A DNA stretch of 60,800 nt from Paenibacillus sp. FJAT-29882 (GTDB lineage: Bacteria; Bacillota; Bacilli; Bacillales; DSM-1321): NCBI RefSeq assembly GCF_001510645.1, contig NZ_LMVB01000011.1:1-60800 (forward strand), in the 5' to 3' direction. Below the pieces are notes generated by a model that saw nothing but the letters and a program-made list of their open reading frames with translations, did not search any database and was not told the DNA's origin. Made by a program: the position numbers and the translations under genes. Shown here piece by piece: positions 42,007 to 49,725 of the stretch (the first letter of the stretch is position 1; each line of letters begins with the position of its first letter).

Positions 42007-42174
42007 TTAAGGATTTGTAGTATTTCCAGTGATTTTGTCAATATCTGTACTCATTTTAGTACCAATATCCTGTGATTTTGTTTTTACAGAAGTACTCCCA
42101 TTACCTACAATTAGAGTTATTGCAATAAATACTCCTAATATTATTGTTCCTAACATGACTAGAAAATCTTTCAT
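42007..42174 (-). CDS. First tiny pilin-like protein
   Basis: 55 residues: MKDFLVMLGTIILGVFIAIT, LIVGNGSTSVKTKSQDIGTK, MSTDIDKITGNTTNP. AGGGGCG precedes the ATG. First of three tandem paralogues immediately downstream of tadC. Flp pilins are about this size, with one hydrophobic helix that packs in the fibre core. Here there is no G/E processing site before the helix and only two residues before it. Confidence 0.75.
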   Translation of the reverse strand: MKDFLVMLGTIILGVFIAITLIVGNGSTSVKTKSQDIGTKMSTDIDKITGNTTNP

Positions 42175-42198
42175 TCTTTTTCGCCCCTATTTAATTAT

Positions 42199-43056
42199 TT
42201 AAAGTAAACTATTAATATCATTTAAGAAATCTATAAAGAAAGCTACAATAACAAAGTTGAACATAACAGACAAAGTACATGCGATAATAAAAATAAATAA
42301 TATGTTAGATTTATGCTCATTTAATTTTAATTTTTTTGTTTGCTTTTCTGCTCTATAAATTTCTTGATACGCTTCGAGTTGCTGATACATTTCGCTTGGA
42401 TTCAAGTCGTCAAGTTTTAGAAATACTTGACCTAAGTTTTGTGCTTCCTTAGTCCCAATACTGCTCTCAAAATAGTGAATCGCAACTTCCTTTTCACCTA
42501 TCATCCAATAACTTAACATCTGATTGAATATTTCCCTTGTATAAGTTGTATACCTTCTAACTTGTTCAATAATTAAATCAGAACTTGGCGGTGCTTCTTT
42601 TTTTACAACAAACGTATTCTTTAACTGAGAAATGGCCATATATAATTCTTGATTATACTTATCTCTTTTTTGCATTAAAAAGAGATCAATCAACATTTGA
42701 AATGGCGTAGGTTTTCCAAATATCTTTTGCCTTGGAGCAGATATTAGGAAGATTAGTAAAACAATGATTAATCCTCCATTTAAACTTTCACCCCCTTTAA
42801 TTCCAGTAATCAAAATTAATATTAAAAATAGTGATAGGAATGTATACCTTGTAATTTGAAAATTCCTTATGTTAATAGGAATACCAGCATTCCTCATAAT
42901 TTTGTCAATTTCTTTCATTTCACTACTCTTATCGAAATTACTAACAAGTTTATAAAACCTTTTAGCATTACTTCTCAACTTTTTCTGGTTATCTTCTTGA
43001 ATTATTAAGAAGCAAATTATTGCTAAACACCAAAAGGTAACAATTAAATAATTCAC
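42199..43056 (-). CDS. tadC: TadC-like platform protein
   Basis: 285 residues, GTG start after GGAGG. Helices at the N terminus (3-18), at about 73-105, and a C-terminal pair near 252-280 (SNILFIFIIACTLSVMFNFV IVAFFIDFL). Between them is a cytoplasmic GspF-type region (LFLMQKRDKYNQELYMAISQ; AIHYFESSIGTKEA). Inner-membrane platform of the type IVc pilus, partner of TadB and the TadA ATPase. Confidence 0.75.
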   Translation of the reverse strand: MNYLIVTFWCLAIICFLIIQEDNQKKLRSNAKRFYKLVSNFDKSSEMKEIDKIMRNAGIPINIRNFQITRYTFLSLFLILILITGIKGGESLNGGLIIVLLIFLISAPRQKIFGKPTPFQMLIDLFLMQKRDKYNQELYMAISQLKNTFVVKKEAPPSSDLIIEQVRRYTTYTREIFNQMLSYWMIGEKEVAIHYFESSIGTKEAQNLGQVFLKLDDLNPSEMYQQLEAYQEIYRAEKQTKKLKLNEHKSNILFIFIIACTLSVMFNFVIVAFFIDFLNDINSLL

Positions 43057-43072
43057 ATATTACCTCCATATT

Positions 43073-44026
43073 TTAATAATCATTTTTTTCCTTTTTAAAA
43101 TATAAAGAAAGCAAAAAAGTAAATGCAATCAAAATAGCTGAGTAGAAAAACATAGTAAATCCAATACTATTAATAAACTGATATTCTATAAATTTTTTAA
43201 ATGTAAATCCAAAGTACTTAAATAAAGCATAGAAAGTACCCAAAATAGTGAATGGGATAAACAATCTTAGTAGCATCATCCCTTCCATATTTGTTTGTTT
43301 ATTTTTCTCATTTAAATTTTCAAGATCCCTAAGTTGATCTATAATATCGATTAAACCTTCTTGGATGTTATCACCATATAGTGTTGCATTATAGATTGAA
43401 TTTCCAAGTAACATAGCCCAAGTTGTATCAATAGATTGTTTTAATTCTAAAATTAATTCTTCAAGTTCATCTTCTGTTTGATATTCTTTAATACCTACAG
43501 CTAATCGTAAAAGAACCTTCTTACTACTGGGAAATCCATTTGAATTCCTAACTGTATGATCCAAAGCTTCACTTATATTAAAATGAAAGATCCTATAGTT
43601 ATTTAACAATTCTTGTACAAATCTAATCCCTTCATGGCTTGTATTGATTCTATTGGCCCTTCGTTTATATAATAAAAATCCTATTGGAAACAAAGGTGTT
43701 ACCAAAGACCATATTAATGACTGAATCAAATTTTTATCGCTATTCACTAATCCAATGAATGTAATCAAAGATAAAATACAGAGGGAAAAGATAAAAGTCT
43801 TTACAACAAACGGACTCTTAATATTAAAAGTTGAAGTTATTAATCGCTCTATATAGTTGTAAATAAAGCTACTTGAACCTTTTTTGGAATTTAACTGCTT
43901 TTTTATTAATTTGTTAAATTTTGTTGATGTTTGTTGTATTGGTTGTAACTGATATAACACTATCCAAAATCCTAAAAAGAAAGTAAACCACAAAGAATAC
44001 CTAATAATCGAATCATATATCAACAT
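43073..44026 (-). CDS. tadB: TadB-like platform protein
   Basis: 317 residues. N-terminal helix (10-27), paired helices at about 78-117, a GspF-type cytoplasmic domain (FVQELLNNYRIFHFNISEAL DHTVRNSNGF; WAMLLGNSIYNATLYGDNIQ EGL), and a C-terminal helix pair (about 255-310). Matches TadB in length and plan. Begins one base after the TadA-like stop. The GxG/YGDN segment is the conserved part of GspF domains. Confidence 0.78.
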   Translation of the reverse strand: MLIYDSIIRYSLWFTFFLGFWIVLYQLQPIQQTSTKFNKLIKKQLNSKKGSSSFIYNYIERLITSTFNIKSPFVVKTFIFSLCILSLITFIGLVNSDKNLIQSLIWSLVTPLFPIGFLLYKRRANRINTSHEGIRFVQELLNNYRIFHFNISEALDHTVRNSNGFPSSKKVLLRLAVGIKEYQTEDELEELILELKQSIDTTWAMLLGNSIYNATLYGDNIQEGLIDIIDQLRDLENLNEKNKQTNMEGMMLLRLFIPFTILGTFYALFKYFGFTFKKFIEYQFINSIGFTMFFYSAILIAFTFLLSLYFKKEKNDY

Positions 44027-44027
44027 T

Positions 44028-45476
44028 TCATGCCCCTTTGATCATAGGAGACATTAGTTTACTATATGGAGATATTTTCACATGGTTTCCTTGCATTGGT
44101 TTTTCTTCAGATAATTTTTTTAATATCTCTTTAAATTTTTTAATTGCTTCCACACTTTCTTCTGTTCCTATTTCCTCTAACCTCTCTCCTATATCGTATT
44201 TATACTCCCAATTATTATTTTCGTAATTATATTTACAAATTTGATGAGAACTTATTAATAGTGATTCCGGATCAAATCTAATTTCGTATATTCCTTTTAA
44301 TTTTTTCTTGGATTTATCATGCGACAATTGTTGAAAAGAGAATACATAATTAAAACCTTCAGCTACTTGAATCATATTGGCCCAAACATCCCCACCTAAT
44401 TCTTTGCTTATTAATTGTGCTACGTCGAAGCAAAAATTAGTGGCATTCCCTGTATGGAATGACATCTTAACACGCCTAGTTCCTTTTTTCGTAATTTCTA
44501 CAGCGACATTAAGCGATCTTCCATCTCTCGCCTCTGCCATAATTAAATAATCTCCATCAGACCGCATCATCGGTTTTAATACTTTGTCTAATTCTTCATC
44601 ATCTGCTAGTAATTGAATAATTGGTGCTGTTGGCATTATGATATGTAAAGGAATTTCAGGATCAGTTTCAACCATTACACCTTCTAACGTTGGATCTTCA
44701 TAGCTTTGATAGGTCGTTAAGAATGTAGTTTTACCCGTTCTTACTGGACCTGTAAATGCCACATTAAATCCACACTCCACCATAGACTCTAATAACGGTA
44801 TCATTAATGGATCTATAGTTTCTAACCTGGCTTGTTGGTCAAATGTATAAGTATCAATCACATATTTTCTAAAGACTATTGAAACTTCTTTAGCAGCATT
44901 AAAAATTTGAATCCTTGTTCCATCTACCATATAAACTTCATGATATTTTTCATTCAATCTTTTTTCTGGTGTACCAAGTATTAATGCTTTTTTTAATTGC
45001 TTCAATCGTTCTTCACTAAATGATTGCTCTTGAAGTTGCTGTTTACCATTAACCATAAAATAAATTCTTTTGCCGACAATTTTGCAAGAACTACTACTTT
45101 CCATACTGAACCATGTATGAATCCCAGCTAATCCCCATCTTTCATGAAAAATCCCTTCACTTAGTGATGCATACCAAGGTGGGTAAGGAACTGAGCTTTT
45201 ATTATTTTCCTTCAAGAACTCTTCAATTAATTCTAAAAAATAATTAACTTGTTTTTGATACCCTAATATTGCTTTCTTTTGATACTCAAGCATATCTTCA
45301 GAATCCTTTTTAACCTTATCGTTGAAGTGATTTTTAACTTGTTCACATAATTCTTTGAATTCAAAATAGTTTTTATCCAGAATTCCAGTTTGTTTTCTAG
45401 TACCCATTAATATTTTTTGAGTGTCTTCTACATATTGTTCAAGATAAAAATCTTTCCTCTCCATTAATTGGCTCAT
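44028..45476 (-). CDS. tadA: TadA/CpaF-type pilus assembly ATPase
   Basis: 482 residues of the secretion-ATPase (VirB11/PilT/CpaF) superfamily. Walker A FTGPVRTGKTTFL near 245, an Asp box (GVMVETDPEIPLH), Walker B-like region (GDYLIMAEARDGRSLNVAVE) and His box (MSFHTGNATN). The N-terminal 190 residues form the variable domain, including a CpaF-like GIFHERWGLAGIHTWF. It powers assembly of the Tad pilus with TadB and TadC encoded directly after it. There is no second secretion ATPase of this type in the window, so whether it also serves the type IV secretion system is open. Confidence 0.85.
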   Translation of the reverse strand: MSQLMERKDFYLEQYVEDTQKILMGTRKQTGILDKNYFEFKELCEQVKNHFNDKVKKDSEDMLEYQKKAILGYQKQVNYFLELIEEFLKENNKSSVPYPPWYASLSEGIFHERWGLAGIHTWFSMESSSSCKIVGKRIYFMVNGKQQLQEQSFSEERLKQLKKALILGTPEKRLNEKYHEVYMVDGTRIQIFNAAKEVSIVFRKYVIDTYTFDQQARLETIDPLMIPLLESMVECGFNVAFTGPVRTGKTTFLTTYQSYEDPTLEGVMVETDPEIPLHIIMPTAPIIQLLADDEELDKVLKPMMRSDGDYLIMAEARDGRSLNVAVEITKKGTRRVKMSFHTGNATNFCFDVAQLISKELGGDVWANMIQVAEGFNYVFSFQQLSHDKSKKKLKGIYEIRFDPESLLISSHQICKYNYENNNWEYKYDIGERLEEIGTEESVEAIKKFKEILKKLSEEKPMQGNHVKISPYSKLMSPMIKGA

Positions 45477-45478
45477 GT

Positions 45479-46630
45479 TTAATCACTACTTCCTCTACCA
45501 AATATTTTTTTAAGGATTCCACCATTTTCTTTTTGGAGTTGACTATACTCTATTTCTGCTTTAGCTGAAATTACTCTTGTAACATTTGATAGTTTTTGAT
45601 TAAATGATTCACTAAAAAATGAAACTACTTTACTCTCTTTTTCTGCTAACCTTTCATAGCTTGTAAGTGGTAATGCTCCTATAAAGGTTGCTCCGTAATC
45701 ATCGGCAATCTTAGATGGTTCTTCATCCTCAATATCATCATATTTGTTAAGAATCAGAAGAAAATCACTAGAATTAATTTTAAATATTTCCTTACTTAAT
45801 ATTTGAGATTCCACTTGTTTAAATGCTTCATAGGCACTCTGATTAGGTGTTGTAATCAAGTATCGATTTAACACTTTTTGCAGGGCTGCTGTAGTTAATG
45901 GATTGTCTAATTCACTGCCTAAATCTATTAAAATGATAAAATCTTTTCGCATTGCTAAAATATCAATAAAATGACTAATATCTTCAATCGAATATTTTCT
46001 GAATGATAGTAAATTTCGCGGTCCTGGCAAATAATAAAAATCTTTATTTGAATAACTAGCTTCAAGAATATCTTCAAATGTTAAAATTTCCGCAGCCAGT
46101 TTGTTTCTTAATGTATCAATGGACAATTTTTTATTAACAATAAATTCGTCATTTGGTCTATTACTTAAAGAGACCATTAGAACTTTTTTATTTGTATTTT
46201 GAGAAAGTTGATAACCAAGTGACTGCACCACAGTTGTAGTTCCTACCTTATTATCGGCTCCCAAAAATGCAAATAAATTTTTATCATTCTTAGATTTTGG
46301 TAAAACAGTCATAACTATTTGGGAAAGTATGTTACTTCTTGATTGTTGAGGACTAATAGTGTAAATATTATTGGTGCGACATAACATTTCGATATCATCA
46401 TTTTCCTTTTTTATTTCACTGATTAAATAAAAAATATGTTTGATATCGGTCAATATAGCAACTTTTTCTAGTAATAGATTTTTATCAACTAACCGATCAC
46501 TAATAACAAGTATTTCTATTGCATCTGAGGAAAGTGAATGCAAATGATTTTGTTGTTTTACTTCAAAATAACCAGACGATTTTAATTTATCTTCTAAATC
46601 GATATCATCACTTACTAAGACTAACTTCAT
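45479..46630 (-). CDS. cpaE: CpaE-like MinD-family protein
   Basis: 383 residues. A receiver-like N-terminal domain (1-120, LVLVSDDIDLEDKLKSSGYF) and a MinD-like domain (about 125-340). The P-loop reads FLGADNKVGTTTVVQSLGYQ: both lysines of the usual KGGxGKT are replaced, as in many CpaE proteins. IILIDLGSELDNPLT is the switch region. CpaE localises the pilus machinery. It overlaps the CpaB gene by 23 bp and precedes TadA by 2 bp. Confidence 0.8.
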   Translation of the reverse strand: MKLVLVSDDIDLEDKLKSSGYFEVKQQNHLHSLSSDAIEILVISDRLVDKNLLLEKVAILTDIKHIFYLISEIKKENDDIEMLCRTNNIYTISPQQSRSNILSQIVMTVLPKSKNDKNLFAFLGADNKVGTTTVVQSLGYQLSQNTNKKVLMVSLSNRPNDEFIVNKKLSIDTLRNKLAAEILTFEDILEASYSNKDFYYLPGPRNLLSFRKYSIEDISHFIDILAMRKDFIILIDLGSELDNPLTTAALQKVLNRYLITTPNQSAYEAFKQVESQILSKEIFKINSSDFLLILNKYDDIEDEEPSKIADDYGATFIGALPLTSYERLAEKESKVVSFFSESFNQKLSNVTRVISAKAEIEYSQLQKENGGILKKIFGRGSSD

Positions 46631-47465
46631 CTTTATTCACCTCTGATTCTTTATACATCAAGATCAATTTAGCACCCTTATTAATTTGTTCTTCAATTTT
46701 TGAGAATTCTTCAGTCGTTGTAATAATCTCTACTGCATGAATAGAAGAACTACCATCCAATCGATCCAATTCTCCAATAGATACAACTTCACGATTAGCT
46801 GAATCTTTTACATATGCAACATTTACTTCCAATACCTTATTTAATTCGTTCTGAGTATCCATACTATTAATATCCTCTATAGTTTCCTCTAATGCTTTAT
46901 CATCTGCTTTTGAATCTTTTGAATCATTTGAATTATCCTGTTCTGAATTATTTTCATCGATTTCCTTTTCGTTCGATTTTTTTGTGTCTGTACTTTTACT
47001 TGATACTTGCGAACCTTGAAGACTTTGAACAAGTTCTTTATCATAATTCACAGAATAAATGACTATTTTATCGCCCCTTCTCATTGAATTTGGCATTGCA
47101 AGTGTCCATTCAGCAGGTATTTGAGCTACATATTGTCCTTCTTCAAGGTGAACATTAGCTGATTCAAAAAAATTCGAATGTAATTGTTCTTTTCCTGGTA
47201 TAAAGTGTTTTGCTACTAACCCAATAACTTCATTTTCACTTGTTATTCCATCATCGATAATTGCATCTTTTCCCACTAGAATTCTACTCATATTAGCAGC
47301 AGATATGATTTGGCCACGATTTACATTTTCTTTTAGCACAATCACTTCTTGATAATTTATGTATTCCTTCCCTCCTAACCACTCATACCAAACAAATAAA
47401 CTCAAACTAATTGTCATAAAACCAAAACCAAGAAAAGACACATATCGTTTCTTTTTAAATTTCAA
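46608..47465 (-). CDS. cpaB: CpaB-like SAF-domain pilus assembly protein
   Basis: 285 residues, TTG start after AAAGGAG. N-terminal helix (8-27), then a SAF domain (EVIVLKENVNRGQIISAANM SRILVG), a CpaB/RcpC domain (VAQIPAEWTLAMPNSMRRGD KIVIYSV), and an acidic Ser/Asn/Asp-rich insertion (about 160-215). In diderms CpaB assists the secretin; in monoderms, as here, it probably binds the wall. First gene of the Tad set, behind a promoter with two GTTCCT operators shared with the SLH operon. Confidence 0.82.
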   Translation of the reverse strand: MKFKKKRYVSFLGFGFMTISLSLFVWYEWLGGKEYINYQEVIVLKENVNRGQIISAANMSRILVGKDAIIDDGITSENEVIGLVAKHFIPGKEQLHSNFFESANVHLEEGQYVAQIPAEWTLAMPNSMRRGDKIVIYSVNYDKELVQSLQGSQVSSKSTDTKKSNEKEIDENNSEQDNSNDSKDSKADDKALEETIEDINSMDTQNELNKVLEVNVAYVKDSANREVVSIGELDRLDGSSSIHAVEIITTTEEFSKIEEQINKGAKLILMYKESEVNKDEVSLSK

Positions 47466-47481
47466 GTTGAAACTCCTTTCA

Positions 47482-47559
47482 GTTCCTTTAGGAACTTTTA
47501 CTTAGGTCTATAATATCATCATTGTGTATTTTTTCCTATAAAATTGTTCCTAAAGGTAC
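47482..47559 (-). promoter_or_regulatory. Promoter of the pilus genes with two GTTCCT-type operators
   Basis: GTTCCTTTAGGAAC (47482-47495) and GTTCCTAAAGGTAC (47546-47559), 64 bp apart, frame a minus-strand TATTAT -10 with no good -35. The same arrangement occurs before the SLH gene. Confidence 0.72.
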
Positions 47560-47567
47560 TTTATATT

Positions 47568-48077
47568 TTAAAGTGAAGCCAATAATTCCAATAATGGAGT
47601 ATCGATTTTCCCATCCTTAATCACAATTTCAAAATATCTCATTATCCCATCTCTAAATTCCAATTTGATCCTATATCTTGATGTTTTATTCTCCAATCTA
47701 GTGACTTCGATAATACTCCCCTTTATTAAATCTCCATTTTTTTTAATTTGATTACCAATTTCCAGAGAAAATTTTTCATATTCTAATTCTGTCATATTAT
47801 CAATTTTTGAAGGGACTTTATCATATTCAAATAATTGGATTAAATATTGAAAATCATTACCCATCAATTCTCTTATAAATGTCTCTGCAATTAAATCATT
47901 TTGATTATTATCTGATATATAGATTGGATCGTGTTTAATTTCCGATTTACTTATATTCTCTTGTTTTTTTTTCGAAGTATTATGGTCATTATCTTTATTA
48001 AAAAAAGTAAAACTTGCCCATAGTACAATAAATGAAAGTGAGACAATTATGATATATTTTTTACTCAAAATGTTCAT
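47568..48077 (-). CDS. Membrane-anchored transfer protein, 169 residues
   Basis: One N-terminal membrane helix (8-25), a charged linker, and an extracytoplasmic domain (about 60-169) with helices then a sheet (SRYRIKLEFRDGIMRYFEIV IKDGKI), compatible with the NTF2-like fold of TcpC/VirB8-type proteins. Last gene of the secretion operon, 6 bp after the lysozyme/M23 gene. Start uncertain: a TTG four codons in has a better-spaced AAGGA than the ATG. Confidence 0.55.
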   Translation of the reverse strand: MNILSKKYIIIVSLSFIVLWASFTFFNKDNDHNTSKKKQENISKSEIKHDPIYISDNNQNDLIAETFIRELMGNDFQYLIQLFEYDKVPSKIDNMTELEYEKFSLEIGNQIKKNGDLIKGSIIEVTRLENKTSRYRIKLEFRDGIMRYFEIVIKDGKIDTPLLELLASL

Positions 48078-48083
48078 CCTTCA

Positions 48084-49676
48084 CTATCTATTTGGAAAGT
48101 ACTTTAACGGATCAACCGGAGTACCATTTATCTTTATTTGAAAATCTAAATGTATAGCATAGGCATTCATTACGAGATTAGTTCTAGTACCACCAGTACC
48201 ACCCATAGCGCCTATAACATCTCCTTTTTTTACTACTTGTCCTTTTCTCACAGACCTACTATTTAAATGAATGTACCTCGATACAACACCGTTTCCATGA
48301 TCTACAAATACTGAATTTCCTCCACCTGTTATAAGTCCCGAAGATGTAACAACACCATCAGCCATAGTCCAAACTGGATCACCTGGAACACCGGCTTTAA
48401 CTGCTCCGATATCGACTGCTGGATGATTTGATGAACAACCTGTACATGGACTAGTTCTTGGACCAAAATTACTCGTAATTCTTGTAGATTGTGTTGGCCA
48501 TACCCATCCATTTGGACCAATAATACTAGGATTACCCGTTGAACCATCAGTTTGACAACCAGGATCTTCATAATATGAGGCTACTTTCATTGCATGTGAA
48601 GGTGTTCCCTTTACTCCATGATTAGGGTATAAATATTCAATTGAATATTTCTGAGCAGCTTCTAGAGAATAAGTTCCACCATTCGTTTTAATCCAAGTCG
48701 CAAAATATGGCCCGAAATTATAAGTTTGAAGAGCAACCATAATATCCATACTTGTTCTTTCCATAGCTTGCTTGAATGCTTGTACGCCTACAAAAATAGA
48801 GTAATCAGGATCTTTAATCCCATTTGGTCTTACTGGATATTTTTTATTAAAATCACCTGCTTCAGACGCTTGCATAGGATCTGTCCCTGCCCCTTTTGAT
48901 TCTTGCATCATCATAGATTTCATGATTTCTATATAAGGGTCCATCCCAAATTGCCTAGCATATTTTTCTATAATAGAGTGATAACTTTGAACTTTAGCAT
49001 TTACTTTCGCTATTCCATTGGGAGATAAATTACCAACGCAAGCTCCTGGTATAATGCCTATACTTGCATATTGTGGGTACATTTCTTGAATGAGTCCCAT
49101 TTCAATAATTTCATTAAATTGTTCTTCTTGCTTTTTGGAAAAATTCGCTTGCTGCATTGCACTTTCTATTGATAATGGAATTGATATCAACCTTACATTA
49201 GACCTATTACTAATCTTTTTTATATTTTCGGATATTTCGTCACTATATATCCCTTTATTGTAAAAGAAGTTTTGAATAGAACTTTTCCCTTTAATTTTTT
49301 TTGAATAAGTTACTTTTTCAGGAACGTGTTCTATCTGAATACATTTACCTTTATCATATGCTATGCATCTATCATAAGCATCTTGGAATTCTTCATAATA
49401 TAATTCGATAAAATAATATGCTGAATCATTTGGGTTCCTGTCTTCTAAGTCATTATTGTAAAGAACCATATCAAATGCCACCAAGTCGATCCATGAAATA
49501 GATAAGTCATTTGCTACCTCAACATACCGACTAATATCTTCTTCTTCTCCACCAGGCATAAACGAGATAAACAATATCATCGGCATAGCAGTTACTAGCA
49601 TAATAAATGCAATAGAACCACCTAATAACGGTTTCCAGTACTTTTTTGCGAGTAAAGCCAATTTTACATACATCAT
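48084..49676 (-). CDS. Lysozyme-like/M23 peptidoglycan hydrolase of the secretion system
   Basis: 530 residues. Membrane helix (17-38); a helical stalk; a CwlT-like transglycosylase domain (about 225-380, Glu in KSMMMQESKGAG); and an M23 (LytM) domain (about 390-530) with HPAVDIG and YIHLNS. The last zinc motif reads IHLDFQ, not HLHF, so one usual ligand is replaced by Asp. It makes the gap in the wall for the conjugation channel, as CwlT-type proteins do. No good ribosome site precedes the ATG; a hairpin (49690-49722) lies just upstream. Confidence 0.82.
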   Translation of the reverse strand: MMYVKLALLAKKYWKPLLGGSIAFIMLVTAMPMILFISFMPGGEEEDISRYVEVANDLSISWIDLVAFDMVLYNNDLEDRNPNDSAYYFIELYYEEFQDAYDRCIAYDKGKCIQIEHVPEKVTYSKKIKGKSSIQNFFYNKGIYSDEISENIKKISNRSNVRLISIPLSIESAMQQANFSKKQEEQFNEIIEMGLIQEMYPQYASIGIIPGACVGNLSPNGIAKVNAKVQSYHSIIEKYARQFGMDPYIEIMKSMMMQESKGAGTDPMQASEAGDFNKKYPVRPNGIKDPDYSIFVGVQAFKQAMERTSMDIMVALQTYNFGPYFATWIKTNGGTYSLEAAQKYSIEYLYPNHGVKGTPSHAMKVASYYEDPGCQTDGSTGNPSIIGPNGWVWPTQSTRITSNFGPRTSPCTGCSSNHPAVDIGAVKAGVPGDPVWTMADGVVTSSGLITGGGNSVFVDHGNGVVSRYIHLNSRSVRKGQVVKKGDVIGAMGGTGGTRTNLVMNAYAIHLDFQIKINGTPVDPLKYFPNR

Positions 49677-49689
49677 TTTTTAAAATGAA

Positions 49690-49722
49690 GGATATTCGAA
49701 TGATTTCATCATCCGAATATCC
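49690..49722 (-). promoter_or_regulatory. Intergenic hairpin between virB4-like and hydrolase genes
   Basis: GGATATTCGGATGA / TCATTCGAATATCC imperfect stem (one mismatch) in the 49-bp gap. On the minus strand followed by TTCATTTT; it could attenuate or process the transcript. Confidence 0.6.
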
Positions 49723-49725
49723 ACT

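Noticed and set aside
42199..46630. Type II secretion or competence pseudopilus
   Set aside because: CpaB, CpaE, a CpaF-type ATPase and two separate TadB/TadC proteins define a Tad system rather than ComG or Gsp.
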